A stretch of DNA of 64,000 bases, taken from NCBI GenBank assembly GCA_020744425.1, contig JAGMUV010000002.1, forward strand, positions 2,524,501 through 2,588,500, in the 5' to 3' direction. This stretch comes from Dactylonectria macrodidyma (Eukaryota; Ascomycota; Sordariomycetes; Hypocreales; Nectriaceae). Positions 37,941 through 47,972 of the stretch are shown one piece after another (the first letter of the stretch is position 1; each line of letters begins with the position of its first letter). A program made the translations under genes and the position numbers. The notes beneath the pieces were generated by a model. That model did not search any database and had not been told where the DNA came from. It saw only the letters and a program-made list of their open reading frames with translations.

Positions 37941-40150
37941 GAGGTGGCTATAGAGTCACAGTATGACAGACATGATTGAGAAAGTCAACCGACTGTCTTA
38001 ACATACGCCCGATACGACGCTGACGACCTTGTTCTTACTACTTCTCTTGGCCACCCGCGCGTCATTTCTGCGGGCTCGGCAATAGGGTCATTGAACTTTC
38101 CTCGGGGTAATCATATAGCCCCCCGAGAAAGGAGCAAGCAAAAAAAAAAGAGTGCAAGCGGTTATGAAGTGCATTTACACCTTTCGAGTTTTTGTATCAA
38201 TACTTCTCAGAGAAGAACCTCCTCGCCACGCCTGAACGACTTGGAGGATGCGTGTTTTTGATTTATTTTTCGAAGTTGCATCACGGCCGCCACAAATTAT
38301 CACCAGAGCGGGCCTAGCATGGAAGAAGATTTTTGGGTCAAGGAGGAAACATTTGGCGCGAAAGGCGGACTGATTGATCTCGTTGGGAGAATCAAGCTTG
38401 CATTGTTGGGAAAGGAAGAGGTTGGCAACGACAAAAAAAACGTCCACCGAAATTTGGCGGCCTGCCGTTCTTACGCTCGTTGTAATCATCCTTGGTAGCC
38501 AGACGCTGGTACTGATGGCTTACCAGGACGACGCTACACTTGGAACCCGCGGGAGGAGGATGCTCGTTGATGGCTTCCTCCTGGCCGTATTCTTGTGTTT
38601 ACTTTTGATTCTATGTCTGTCGTTTTCCTGTTGCTGGATCGGAGCTGTCGAGTGCAGGTGGTGTGCTGGTCACAATCATGACAGGCGCCTCATTTCCTCA
38701 CAACAATCATGTACACATTTAGAAGAGTTTTGACATGAGTCAATTTTACACAATGCTGCCACACTACTTGGAACCACTGGTTTAACTCCTGTTTCTGTGA
38801 TTTCGATGTGATGCTTTGAGGTGTTGAATGGCACTGTCGGCTCATCAGCTTCACAATCAGTTAGAGTACTCCGAAGGCGCCACTGGGCCGGACTCACCTC
38901 GTGGTGCATTGGTGCTCCGATGCGCCTCGAGTCATGGCCCAAGTTACTCGCCTGTCACTTCAAGACCTTGCTTGCCTTGACGTTAGCTGCTGGCCCGACA
39001 CAGAGGCGATAAAGTCAACCGGGTCAGGGCACAACGTGGGACGATCCGCGCGCGATGCCATGAACATGTTAGCCTAGCAGATGCCTCCACAAGTCAAGTT
39101 TGGAGTGTCGACGGAGAATTCAGTCGGGCCAAACCCGAGGAGTAGTATCGCCGGAGTACCACCCAGCCCGGCCTTACTCGTGGGACTTGTGGGCTAGCTG
39201 AGAAAAGAGAAAACAAGGGAGATTCTCTAGGTGGACTGGCTCATTTGCAACACCCATTAGCAGGCGGTCTGGTATAGATAGTAAGTACGGGTGATCGTCA
39301 TTCGGAATCGATCCCCGCCATTACGCTTGACAATTACTATGTAATAAGTCGAACGCCGGCGGTGACGGGAGATTGCATAGAAGGAAGGGATTGGCCTTGA
39401 AGTAATGTCATTGGCAAAACACCTTGGGCCTTGTCAATGGCCCGAGAACCCTCTGGCCCCGTTGCTCGCTACGCACCTACCTTGGTATTCGTAGCCGGGG
39501 AAGCTTGTGTTGGGGGCGTTCGTGAGCCAATACCTTCAGCGGTGGGCGAATGACTAATGATCTGCTAGCCATGCCTTAGCCTGTTTATTAGGTAGGCTGC
39601 CCAATTTTTGAGTAAGTTTGCTGGGTGCCTTGATTAGCCTACCTTGGGTAGGTAACTGGTAAGTAGGTCCCCAGGTTGGTCGAAGTTTTGGGTTGGTCGT
39701 CGTCGTTGATGAGTGGCTGCTCCACCGATTAGTTGGCACCACACCAAAAAATCCTCCACTCTACATAAGCTGTACACACATCTTCACGCCTCAAACTTGT
39801 ACTTCAGCCAAGGCCCAACGGAGCCCTATCCCAATCGCGGCCGGTGCCGAGCAAGTGGCAGCTAGTCAAGAGTCCATCGAACCCCAGGACGAACGCCTGC
39901 TGGATCGCCAAATTACACCAGAAGTTCTCTTCCTTGTTCCTTGACCCCTTCCCTGTCCTCGCAGCTCCCCAAGTCCCCGTTGCCCGTTGCCCGTTCCCGC
40001 TCCCCCATTCCTCGGTTACTCTCTACTCTCTAGACCATAGTCCTCTAGACCAGCTAGCTAGACGGGATTTGTTTCTCTACACCAGCTAGGACGAGATTGA
40101 CTCGCCCACTACCGCCCAGCCCACCAAAAGGTAGCGGCGCCCGCAGGACC
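37941..40150. other. Intergenic region, MSN2 3' end to DPH6 promoter
   Basis: This 2.2-kb gap has an A run at 38141-38150 just after MSN2 and TAGGTA-type words near 39470-39490 and 39589-39670. The last 250 bp are C/T-rich leader of DPH6. No ORF looks like a conserved protein. Confidence 0.55.
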
Positions 40151-42727
40151 ATGTCGTCCGAACGCCTCAATGTTATTGCATTAATCTCGGGCGGCAAGGA
40201 CAGCTTCTACAGCCTGCTCCACTGCATCGAGCGTGGCCACCGCATCGTCGCTCTCGCCAACCTCTTCCCCGGGACCGGCACTGAGACTCGTAACCCGGTT
40301 GCCGGGGCAGGCGCCCCGGAGAGTCCGCGGGACGAGTCGCGGCCGCGTTCGTCATCCACGCCACCTGCCGAGGAGGCTGCATCCTCGTTTTCTCTTCCCC
40401 CAGGACTTCAGATCATCGACCCGGCGGAGTGGACGGCGGCTGAAGTGGCCAATGTCGGCCAGGGCCAGGGTTGCAGCCACGGCGGCCAGGGCAAGGAAGA
40501 GGGACACGAGGAGGAACTCTCCGAAAAGGACCTCAATAGCTTCATGTACCAGACCGTCGGCCACGAGGTCCTGCCCCTGTACGCCGCCGCCACCGGCCTG
40601 CCACTCTACCGCCTACCCATCAACGGCTGCGCTGTCCACCATGAACGGGACTACGACGCGACGGACGCTCAGGACAGCGAGGAGACCGAGTCCATGTTGC
40701 CCCTGCTCCGGGCCATCATGAGTCGCCATCCTGAGGCCAATGCTCTATGTGCTGGCGCCATCCTTTCGACCTACCAACGCACCCGTGTCGAATCAACAGC
40801 CTTGCGTCTTGGCCTTGTACCTCTAGCCTACCTGTGGCAGTATCCGGTCCTACCGGGCCCTTACCCCGCCACTGCTGCCGCTGCCAGTCAGACTCAGCTG
40901 CTCACTGACATGGCCAATGCTGGGCTTGAGGCACGGATCATCAAGGTTGCCAGCGCGGGCCTTGATGAGGGCCACTTGTGGCAGCGCGTATCGAGCGAGG
41001 ATGGCGCCCACAGAGTGAAGAGCGCCTTGCGCAAGTTTGGTTCCGGCAGCGGCGCGGCTGCGCTCGGTGAGGGTGGCGAGTTCGAGACCCTTGTCGTGGA
41101 TGGACCTGCGCGTCTCTTCAAGAGGCGGATCAGCATGCCTGAGCACGGGCGGAAGATTGTCCGTGAAGGCGGAGGTTGCTCGTGGCTTCTGCTAGGCGGC
41201 GCACGGCTTGAGGAGAAGGCAGATCCCGAGCAAGAGCTGGCCGTGCGGACCCCTGATCTGCTTGACTCGAAGTTCAAGGACATCCTGGACCGCCTCGAGC
41301 TCACACCCCTGACCCAGGGCTCTGTGCAGAGTTTTCGATCATCGCGCCGATCGGCTGCGTCGAGTGGCCAAGGCTCAGGGTTTGCAAGTGCTGACATCGA
41401 TGTGCTTCACTGGTCCTTTTTCGCCGACCCAGACTCAAGCCAGAGGTCGATACAGGAGGAAACAACGCAGGTCGTGGGAAAGATCAGAAAGTCAGCAGCT
41501 GCCGCGGCTCTCGATCCTGCTGGGATCACGAACACTATCATCGTTCTTCGTCGCATGTCCGACTTTCCCCAAGTAAACGGCGAGTATGGAAAGCTGTTCC
41601 CCAAGCCAAACCCGCCGTCTCGAGTCACTATATCTTGTGGAGACTTGCTTCCTGCTGGGACAAACATCGGTGTGTTTCTCACAGCCCCAAGGCTGAACGG
41701 AGATGTAGGTCGAAATGGATTGCACGTCCAATCCTGGTCCTACTGGGCGCCTGCCAATATTGGCCCATACAGCCAGGCTATTGACGTTCCCGTCAACGTG
41801 CAGAAGGCAGATTCCTATGATAACACGCGTCTCGTAGAGACGCGTGTGCGATCCATCTCGATCGCAGGACAGATTCCCTTGATTCCTGCCACCATGTTGC
41901 TCCCCGCTCCACCCAAGACTTCGCACGATATGCAGGTCGTCCTAGCTTTGCAGCACCTATGGAGAATTGCACATGAGCTCAAGGTTCAGTATTGGACCAG
42001 CTCCGTAGCCTACTTTCCACGAAGTGAAACCATGGCTAAGATGAAGCACAACGCCAAGGTTGCAGGTCTTGTATGGAAACAGGCTCATGGATCTCCCGAG
42101 GGTGAAGAAGATGAGAATGGGCCGGACCCTTGGGATCTCAAGTACAACCCGGCTTACCAAACGTTGACGGTCCATGACGCGCAGGAGGAAAGACGCTCGG
42201 TCCCAGACTGGTCCATTCTCACGCTCCGTCAACAGAACGAGCCTGAGACATGCATACCCCCCATGTTTGCAGTCGAAGTTGAGGAACTGCCCCGGCAGTC
42301 TGCCGTCGAGTGGCATGCACACAAGGGCCTTTCCAAGGTGGATGAATGCTGTCTTGAGTTGAGCTGTGATCTCGAAGTCGGGACACCGGGCTGGACGACA
42401 TGGCAGTCCATTGTCAAAACTGACAAAGCCACTCTTCTATACAGCACGGTGTCTTGTAGCTTCGAGCAGGAACTCGGAAGTAAGTCATTAGAGCAGCTGG
42501 TTGTGGCAGTGAGCAAAGTATACGCAGACTCACTTCGACGCCTCGGACTAGAGCCCAGCGTTCGAAAACCCTATCTCGCCTATGTGGACGTCACCGAATT
42601 TGAGTATTGGGGACCTACTGGGATTGCGTCAACCCATCAGGCCATTATCCCATGTCGATCGATATGGTTGTCGTCTGGTGAAAGATTGAGGGTGGCTGCT
42701 GTGTTTGAGTGTGCATTTTCCGTATGA
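40151..42727 (+). CDS. DPH6: Diphthine--ammonia ligase with C-terminal RidA-like domains
   Basis: ATP-dependent amidase that completes diphthamide on elongation factor 2. The gene is read as a single exon of 858 residues. The N-terminal ATP-pyrophosphatase/ANH domain has the PP-loop ISGGKDSFYS (Ser13-Ser18) and further family motifs FMYQTVGHEVLPLY, INGCAVHHERDYDATD and GEGGEFETLVVDGPARLFK (in part). From about residue 531 (YWAPANIGPYSQAI) the protein has YjgF/RidA-like sequence extending towards the C-terminus, as in yeast Dph6. An in-frame ATG at 40097 could add 18 residues; 40151 is preferred because the PP-loop usually follows soon after the start. A low-complexity insertion of about 70 residues separates NLFP from FMYQ, and 40290-40403 within it could be an unspliced or optional intron. 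The N-terminal length is therefore uncertain. Confidence 0.92.
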   Translation: MSSERLNVIALISGGKDSFYSLLHCIERGHRIVALANLFPGTGTETRNPVAGAGAPESPRDESRPRSSSTPPAEEAASSFSLPPGLQIIDPAEWTAAEVANVGQGQGCSHGGQGKEEGHEEELSEKDLNSFMYQTVGHEVLPLYAAATGLPLYRLPINGCAVHHERDYDATDAQDSEETESMLPLLRAIMSRHPEANALCAGAILSTYQRTRVESTALRLGLVPLAYLWQYPVLPGPYPATAAAASQTQLLTDMANAGLEARIIKVASAGLDEGHLWQRVSSEDGAHRVKSALRKFGSGSGAAALGEGGEFETLVVDGPARLFKRRISMPEHGRKIVREGGGCSWLLLGGARLEEKADPEQELAVRTPDLLDSKFKDILDRLELTPLTQGSVQSFRSSRRSAASSGQGSGFASADIDVLHWSFFADPDSSQRSIQEETTQVVGKIRKSAAAAALDPAGITNTIIVLRRMSDFPQVNGEYGKLFPKPNPPSRVTISCGDLLPAGTNIGVFLTAPRLNGDVGRNGLHVQSWSYWAPANIGPYSQAIDVPVNVQKADSYDNTRLVETRVRSISIAGQIPLIPATMLLPAPPKTSHDMQVVLALQHLWRIAHELKVQYWTSSVAYFPRSETMAKMKHNAKVAGLVWKQAHGSPEGEEDENGPDPWDLKYNPAYQTLTVHDAQEERRSVPDWSILTLRQQNEPETCIPPMFAVEVEELPRQSAVEWHAHKGLSKVDECCLELSCDLEVGTPGWTTWQSIVKTDKATLLYSTVSCSFEQELGSKSLEQLVVAVSKVYADSLRRLGLEPSVRKPYLAYVDVTEFEYWGPTGIASTHQAIIPCRSIWLSSGERLRVAAVFECAFSV
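41823..41847. repeat. Perfect 11-bp hairpin inside DPH6
   Basis: ACACGCGTCTC at 41823-41833 and GAGACGCGTGT at 41837-41847 are exact inverted copies with a 3-nt GTA loop. It lies within coding sequence for NTRLVETRVR, so codon choice has preserved or produced the palindrome. Confidence 0.85.
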
Positions 42728-42906
42728 TATGACGAAATGAGAAATGTGAATATGAGAAAATATAAAAGTACTGATTTAGTTTACTATGGTTGCTATCCTC
42801 CCACTTGTACATGAGGTCTCGACAAATACAAAACGTTTAGGTCTCAAAACCCAACACGCACATCACCAAAACAGCGTGAATGGGGAATAATCTCAGAAAC
42901 GCTCCT

Positions 42907-44029
42907 TTAAAGATTGAGCAAGTCCATTGCCTGAGCAGGATACCGCGTTCCCGCCGTTGTGAATGAAGCTAGGATTTCCTCAATCTCAGACATATCCTCA
43001 TCAGTCAAGTGGACGATGGTGGCATTTTCGCGGATGCGGTCCGGGTTGGTTGACCCGGGAATGGGGATGATCTTGGGCATGCCTGACTTGCGGGAAAGGG
43101 CGAGGAGCCAGTTAATGGCAACCTGGCTCGGGGTGCAGCCCTTGCGTTGGGCGACATCGTCGACTTTGGCTACAAGCTCGAGGTTCTTCAATAGGTTGCC
43201 GCCCTGGAAGCGTGGGTGCATCAGCCGCATGTCATTTTTGGGGATGTCCTCGGGTGACCTGATTTTGCCGCCTAGGAGACCTCTTCCAAGAGGAGCTGAG
43301 GTGATGAGCGTTAGTAATGCGAAGTTCTCGTTGTTCTCGTTCGTCTGGGTTGGTGACTTACAGTAGGCTAGGACGGGGATGTTCAGCTCTGCGCATGCTT
43401 CTAGCAGACCGTTGGACATGGGCTCGTTGTAGAAGAGAGATAGTTCCACTTCGACGGCAGTTACAGCGAACTTTGCGGCCGCCTCGCGCAGCGTGTTGGC
43501 GTTGATCTCGCTGCACGATATGCCGCCAATTTTGCCTGCCCTGACATACTCGTCGATAGTGGCCAGTGTCTCCTCCACATAGTCCGCCTTGGGATCCTTC
43601 CTCGCCGCCTCGAACTGATGGATGGTGGCATTTGGACCTATGGTTTGCAGACAGGCGTCAATGCTTTCACGGACGCCCTGTTTGTCGCCACGAGGCTGGT
43701 AGTCACGGCCCAAGGCGCCCTTGATATTGACGACTATGCGGGAAGCGTCTTCTGGATGGCGCTCGAGGTAGCGACGCAGAAGGGCGGGCGAGTTCTTGTC
43801 AGGGGGGCCGTAGAACTCGCCGCCGTTGAAGTAGTTGCAGCCGGCATCAAGAGCGGCGCGGATGGCGGCGAACGCCTGGTCATCAGGGATGGCGCGAGCG
43901 GTGAGACCTGGAGAAGATGTGATGGTTAGAAACGATGTTGATATATTGCGAGATAGAGGACGATGGTAAAGTACCTAAGAGGCCGAAGCCAATGTCTCCG
44001 ACTTCCTTTCCAAGGATGTTGTAAGTCAT
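42907..44029 (-). CDS. Aldo/keto reductase, pyridoxal reductase (Plr1) type
   Basis: NADPH-dependent aldo/keto reductase of the AKR8 kind, expected to reduce pyridoxal to pyridoxine in the cytosol. Substrate is inferred from family. Exons are 44029-43975, 43907-43362 and 43295-42907, giving 329 residues. Both introns are about 66 nt and phase-consistent (GFGLL-GLTARAIP and VLAY-SPLGRGLLGG). Motifs are DAGCNYFNGGEFYGPP with catalytic Tyr51, Lys81 in VVNIKGALG, SCSEINANT, and the coenzyme-binding IIPIPGSTNPDRIREN near the C-terminus. The position of the usual catalytic Asp is Asn46, which I believe is normal in Plr1-like enzymes. Only 179 bp separate its stop from the convergent DPH6 gene. A shorter open frame beginning at 43713 is internal. 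Confidence 0.92.
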
Positions 44030-45944
44030 GGTGATGTTAAGGCGGTGCGGAAAAGGCTTTGAATGGGAGTATCAACGAGATTGGGCTGACGATGCTGGAT
44101 CTACAATCGAGAGGAGGTGACGAGAAGTTCGACACTTGGCCCCGTCCGTTCTATTTATTGCCAGTGGCTCTCTCTGAGGCGGCATCATGTTCAATCTGCG
44201 CTTCAAGCTATGGCCTCACTCAAGGGCCGGAGCAGAGTGGATGTCGACGGATGTAAGTGGTAGCTCCGTGCCAGCGTGGCTGGTGAGAAGCATTCGTGGC
44301 GCAAATATCGAGATCATTTTCCTAAAAAGGTATATGGTCTGAAGGTTGTTCCCCTCTTCGGAATGGTTCTTTGGATTTCAACGGGGGGAGCGCCGACGTG
44401 GCCGGAAGGGTCACCAGCTTTATCTCCGGCTGATACGGCCCGGTGGTCAAGTTAGTGACCGGAGGGTCAAGTGGTTCTCCGGCCGGACTTTGGACTTTGA
44501 AATGGGGCCTGGACGGAACTCGACGGACAACCCGGACATATACGATCTGCGACTCGGCGCGGGTTTTATGGGGGCTTTTATGGGGCTCTTTACAAGCGGC
44601 GTCTGTGGTGAAAGGATTGGCATTTATTTGCATGCGTTGCTGCCTACTACTTAGATGATTGTGGCTTACACCGGTACATCCATCTCGAAAGTCAACATAG
44701 TGAGAATTAGTCTCAGGGTATCGCGGCTAGGTAGGGAGGCAATGAATTGTGCCGTGCAGAGCATGTTTCTGAGTACAGTAAGGTAGGTAGCACGGGTTGA
44801 GACAAGTGTCAGGAGGCCGGACGAGCCTGTGGGCCGATTGGCTCGGAGTCGTGCCTTTTCTCATTCTCGAGTCATGTGATGGATGACCTGGGTGAGGGGG
44901 AGGGGGCGGCTGGACATGGACATGTGGAGAGGGGTGCATTGATGGGGATGGAGACAATTGAACGGCGATGTTGAGGTTCTGGCGATGATGTCTGAGGACG
45001 CGAAACAAGGCGGGAAAAAGTGTTGAAAAACGTTAATGCGCAATGATGTTAAACGGCAGCCGTTATCGAGCCGCCAGAATGTGTGAGCCAATCCCGGGTC
45101 TTGATGGTCGTTGACGTGCTCGCGGTTCCATCTGGTGCCATCCAGTTTTCCCAGGCTTTGTCCTCAGAGATCGGAGACTTGGCAGTGAGTGGTCCATCCT
45201 TTTTAGAGGGGGTGGTTCCCTCGGTTTAGAGGGTGGCCCAGGTGGCCCAGTCGCTTTTTTAAAGGGTGAGGGGCCATGCAGCAGGGGGCCTACAGAGGAC
45301 GTTCTAGTGGTTGTTGCTCTTTAGGTGGCTGAGGATGGCCAATAGGCTCAACCTTGCCCCCCAGGCGTTCAGCCCGTTGCTACTTGATACCCTGAAAACC
45401 CTAAAATTGAAGAAAGAAATAATGCCCGTGAAAGCCTTGTCAGTCGCACGATTAGGCGACCTTTTTAGGGGATCTTGCTCGCCTAGTCGGCTTGTCACAG
45501 CGCCCGCAGTTTTACACAATTAGGTAACCTCGGCTTTGGCCCCTCTACCAATGACGGCTGACTTCTTGGCCCTGGCTCCTCCACCAGCTACCCTTTTGGA
45601 GCTGCAAACTCGAAAGCGTTCCGCGACCCGTCCTGCAAGCTTCCTGCATTGCATGCTCTTGGCTTTGTAGACTACGGTAGTCTGCTTCATCCTCCGGCTC
45701 TTGCTCCAACGCCTGCATATGATTGCGTCCAAACTTGCCGCCTCCACCAACGGGCGACGGACGCTGATAAGGCGCCATCCCGGCTTCGTGCGAGCGATTT
45801 GGGAAACACAATCTCGCCATCGCAACGCCCCTCTCGTCCCGAGTGCCCCCCTACCCTGTCCCGCAATCGGGAGCTAGATTGCGACAGAGAGGCTAGAGAA
45901 AGAGAGAGACCAGAGAGACCATAGTGGGAGAAAGAGCTGGAACA
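44030..45944. other. Divergent intergenic region, AKR and DUF202 promoters
   Basis: No supported gene. A TAGGTAGG word occurs at about 44781. Around 44370-44500 there are several CGG/CCGG triplets and a GGTCAC...GTGACC imperfect inverted repeat on the AKR side, which could be regulatory but match no site I can name. A short AGGTGGCCC direct repeat lies near 45238-45252. Confidence 0.5.
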
Positions 45945-47425
45945 ATGGCCAAGGATGACGATGCTGCTGCTGCTCCTGCTCCTGCAGCAGCAGCTGCTTC
46001 TTCTACAACATTATCAAAGGCTGCCCTCCCCGCTGTGACGCCATCATTATCTCCTACCACCCGCGTCTCCTCCTCCATCCTCGCCAGGACGCATTCCAAT
46101 GTCAGTTTCCACCACTCACCCACTTCCGAGCGCATCAACGAGATCCTAGAAGTGAGTCCATCCTTGTCCATGTTCATCCATGTCCACCTCGGCCGCAATT
46201 GACTCGCACCGCCTGCGCTGGTTCCTTGGCTTCCCTTTTTCCTACCTACCTACCTAAGGTACTTTACGCATAGCTCTCCCGCTTCCCAAACTCTAGCTCC
46301 CACTTTGCTTCCCGTTGGTCCCGCGTGTTTCTTCTTTCTACGTCCTTCCCAGATCGTACTCCAGGTTGGGAGGGGACTCTACACCTCTGCACATGTCTAC
46401 ACCACATATCTATACTACACACCCGCCTACACACCCACCTACACATACACACACAGTTTCTACACATACACTCGCACATACCTTGCATCCACACATGCAC
46501 AAGACGACACGATCAGCAAGACAAAAGGCTAACAGCATCCACCACTACTCGACAGAACGCCCGTGAACGCGCCGAAACCATGGGCGCCGGCAACGTATCT
46601 CCCAAATCTCCCAAATCTCCCAAATCTCCCTGGGCTCCCGGAAGCCCCATCGGCCGGTTGCCGTCGTCGAACTCGGCCCAGCCCCCCATCCCCGAAGACA
46701 GCAGCGCCGACGAGACGACGGGCATCGTGTCCCACGGCTCCGATCTCAACTACCAAGCTATCCAGACCACCAGCACCCACAGTTCCGGGCCTCGCGTCCG
46801 CAATGGCTCCTCCCGGTCTCAGCCGACTTCACGGCACACCAACGCGTTCCCGCCTACCTCCCTCCCCGAGATGGAATATACCCGCCAGTCTCAGCCTGAG
46901 AAACACGAGCCGTGGTGGCAGGCTCAGCTGAAGAACTTCCAGTCTATCGAGTTGGAGAACAAGGGTAGCGTGGCACGAGACCATCTCGCAATTGGTAGGA
47001 AACCAAACCCAAAGTCTTGCTGATCCCCATGTCCATGCCCCGGCTAACACGCCTTGTCTTTGTCTTTCATAGAACGAACATTCCTTGCTTGGCTCCGGAC
47101 GTCCCTCGCCTTTGCCTCCATCGGTATTGCAGTCACCCAACTCTTCCGACTCAACACATCCCTTAGCGAGGGCAGTGCACCTAATAAGAACACTGAAACT
47201 CTGCGACACATGGGTAGGCCGCTGGGAGCTACTTTCCTGGGCATTAGTATCTTGATCCTGTTCCTCGGCTACAAGCGCTATTTCCACGCCCAACACTGGG
47301 TCATGCAGGGCAAGTTCCCGGCTAGTCGTGGAACCGTGACCATTGTCGCCTTTGTGGCGTTCGCCATCATGGTTGCCTCATTAGTCGTGGTGATTGTGAT
47401 ACATCCGTCCACGACGGAGCTGTAG
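45945..47425 (+). CDS. DUF202 domain membrane protein
   Basis: Integral membrane protein of the DUF202 (YidH-like) family; its biochemical role is unknown. Exons are 45945-46151, 46556-46994 and 47073-47425, giving 332 residues. The first intron is long (404 nt) and contains (CTAC)n and CA-rich sequence. The first 210 residues are disordered: an Ala-rich start, Ser/Thr/Pro-rich middle and a (SPK)n run coded by a 9-bp tandem repeat at 46598-46624. The DUF202 domain begins at LENKGSVARDHLAIERTFLAW and has three membrane segments (AWLRTSLAFASIGIAVTQLF; GATFLGISILILFLGY; VTIVAFVAFAIMVASLVVVI). The join at LAI-ERTFLAW matches the family signature, confirming intron 2. Fungal relatives with this layout are found on vacuolar membranes; location here is inference. 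Confidence 0.88.
46598..46624. repeat. In-frame 9-bp tandem repeat in the DUF202 gene
   Basis: Three exact copies of TCTCCCAAA plus a partial copy, coding Ser-Pro-Lys repeats in the disordered N-terminal region. Copy number may vary between strains. Confidence 0.8.
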
Positions 47426-47972
47426 TAGGTTTGCTTGTATTCATTTACTGTGATATTCTTCGTGAGCATCATTACATAACGGCATGGAAGTTCGGGATTT
47501 CTGGGAGCACTGTTTCGATGCGGGTTAGCAATGCGGCATGTATTAGGTTTCGGACCCAGATGTCGACGGAGCAATGTGTGGGCGGGTAGGCATGCGTGCA
47601 TCATGACTTTGATATCAGGGCGGTTTCGTGTTTGGTGGAACTAATTCTTATCACAGGATGACGTAACTTAGATAGCTCTGTTGTACACAGTGTCCATAGT
47701 GATGTCGCTGCTTGAATCAATGGGAATTTAGCGGCTTGGATACATCCCAATGATTTCAATGTTGTTGGCTGTGGCTCTTGACCATATATACTTGCGGCTG
47801 TGATGTTTGGGCCATGGTGGGGTACACCTCACATAACCACATCCCACTTCCATCCCACCTTCAACTCACTCACTCGCTCGCTCACTCCTCCATTCCATCT
47901 CACCTACCCCCTCACCGGCCTCCGTTTCCCCCTTCCCCTCCCCCTCCCCCTCCCCCTCCTCCTCCTCCAATA
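47426..47972. other. Intergenic region and helicase leader
   Basis: This gap lies between genes on the same strand. From about 47830 to the helicase ATG the sequence is strongly C/T-rich with CCCCCT repeats (about 47925-47970). An in-frame open stretch extends upstream to 47778 but codes mainly Pro/His/Ser from this leader and was not taken as protein. Confidence 0.6.
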
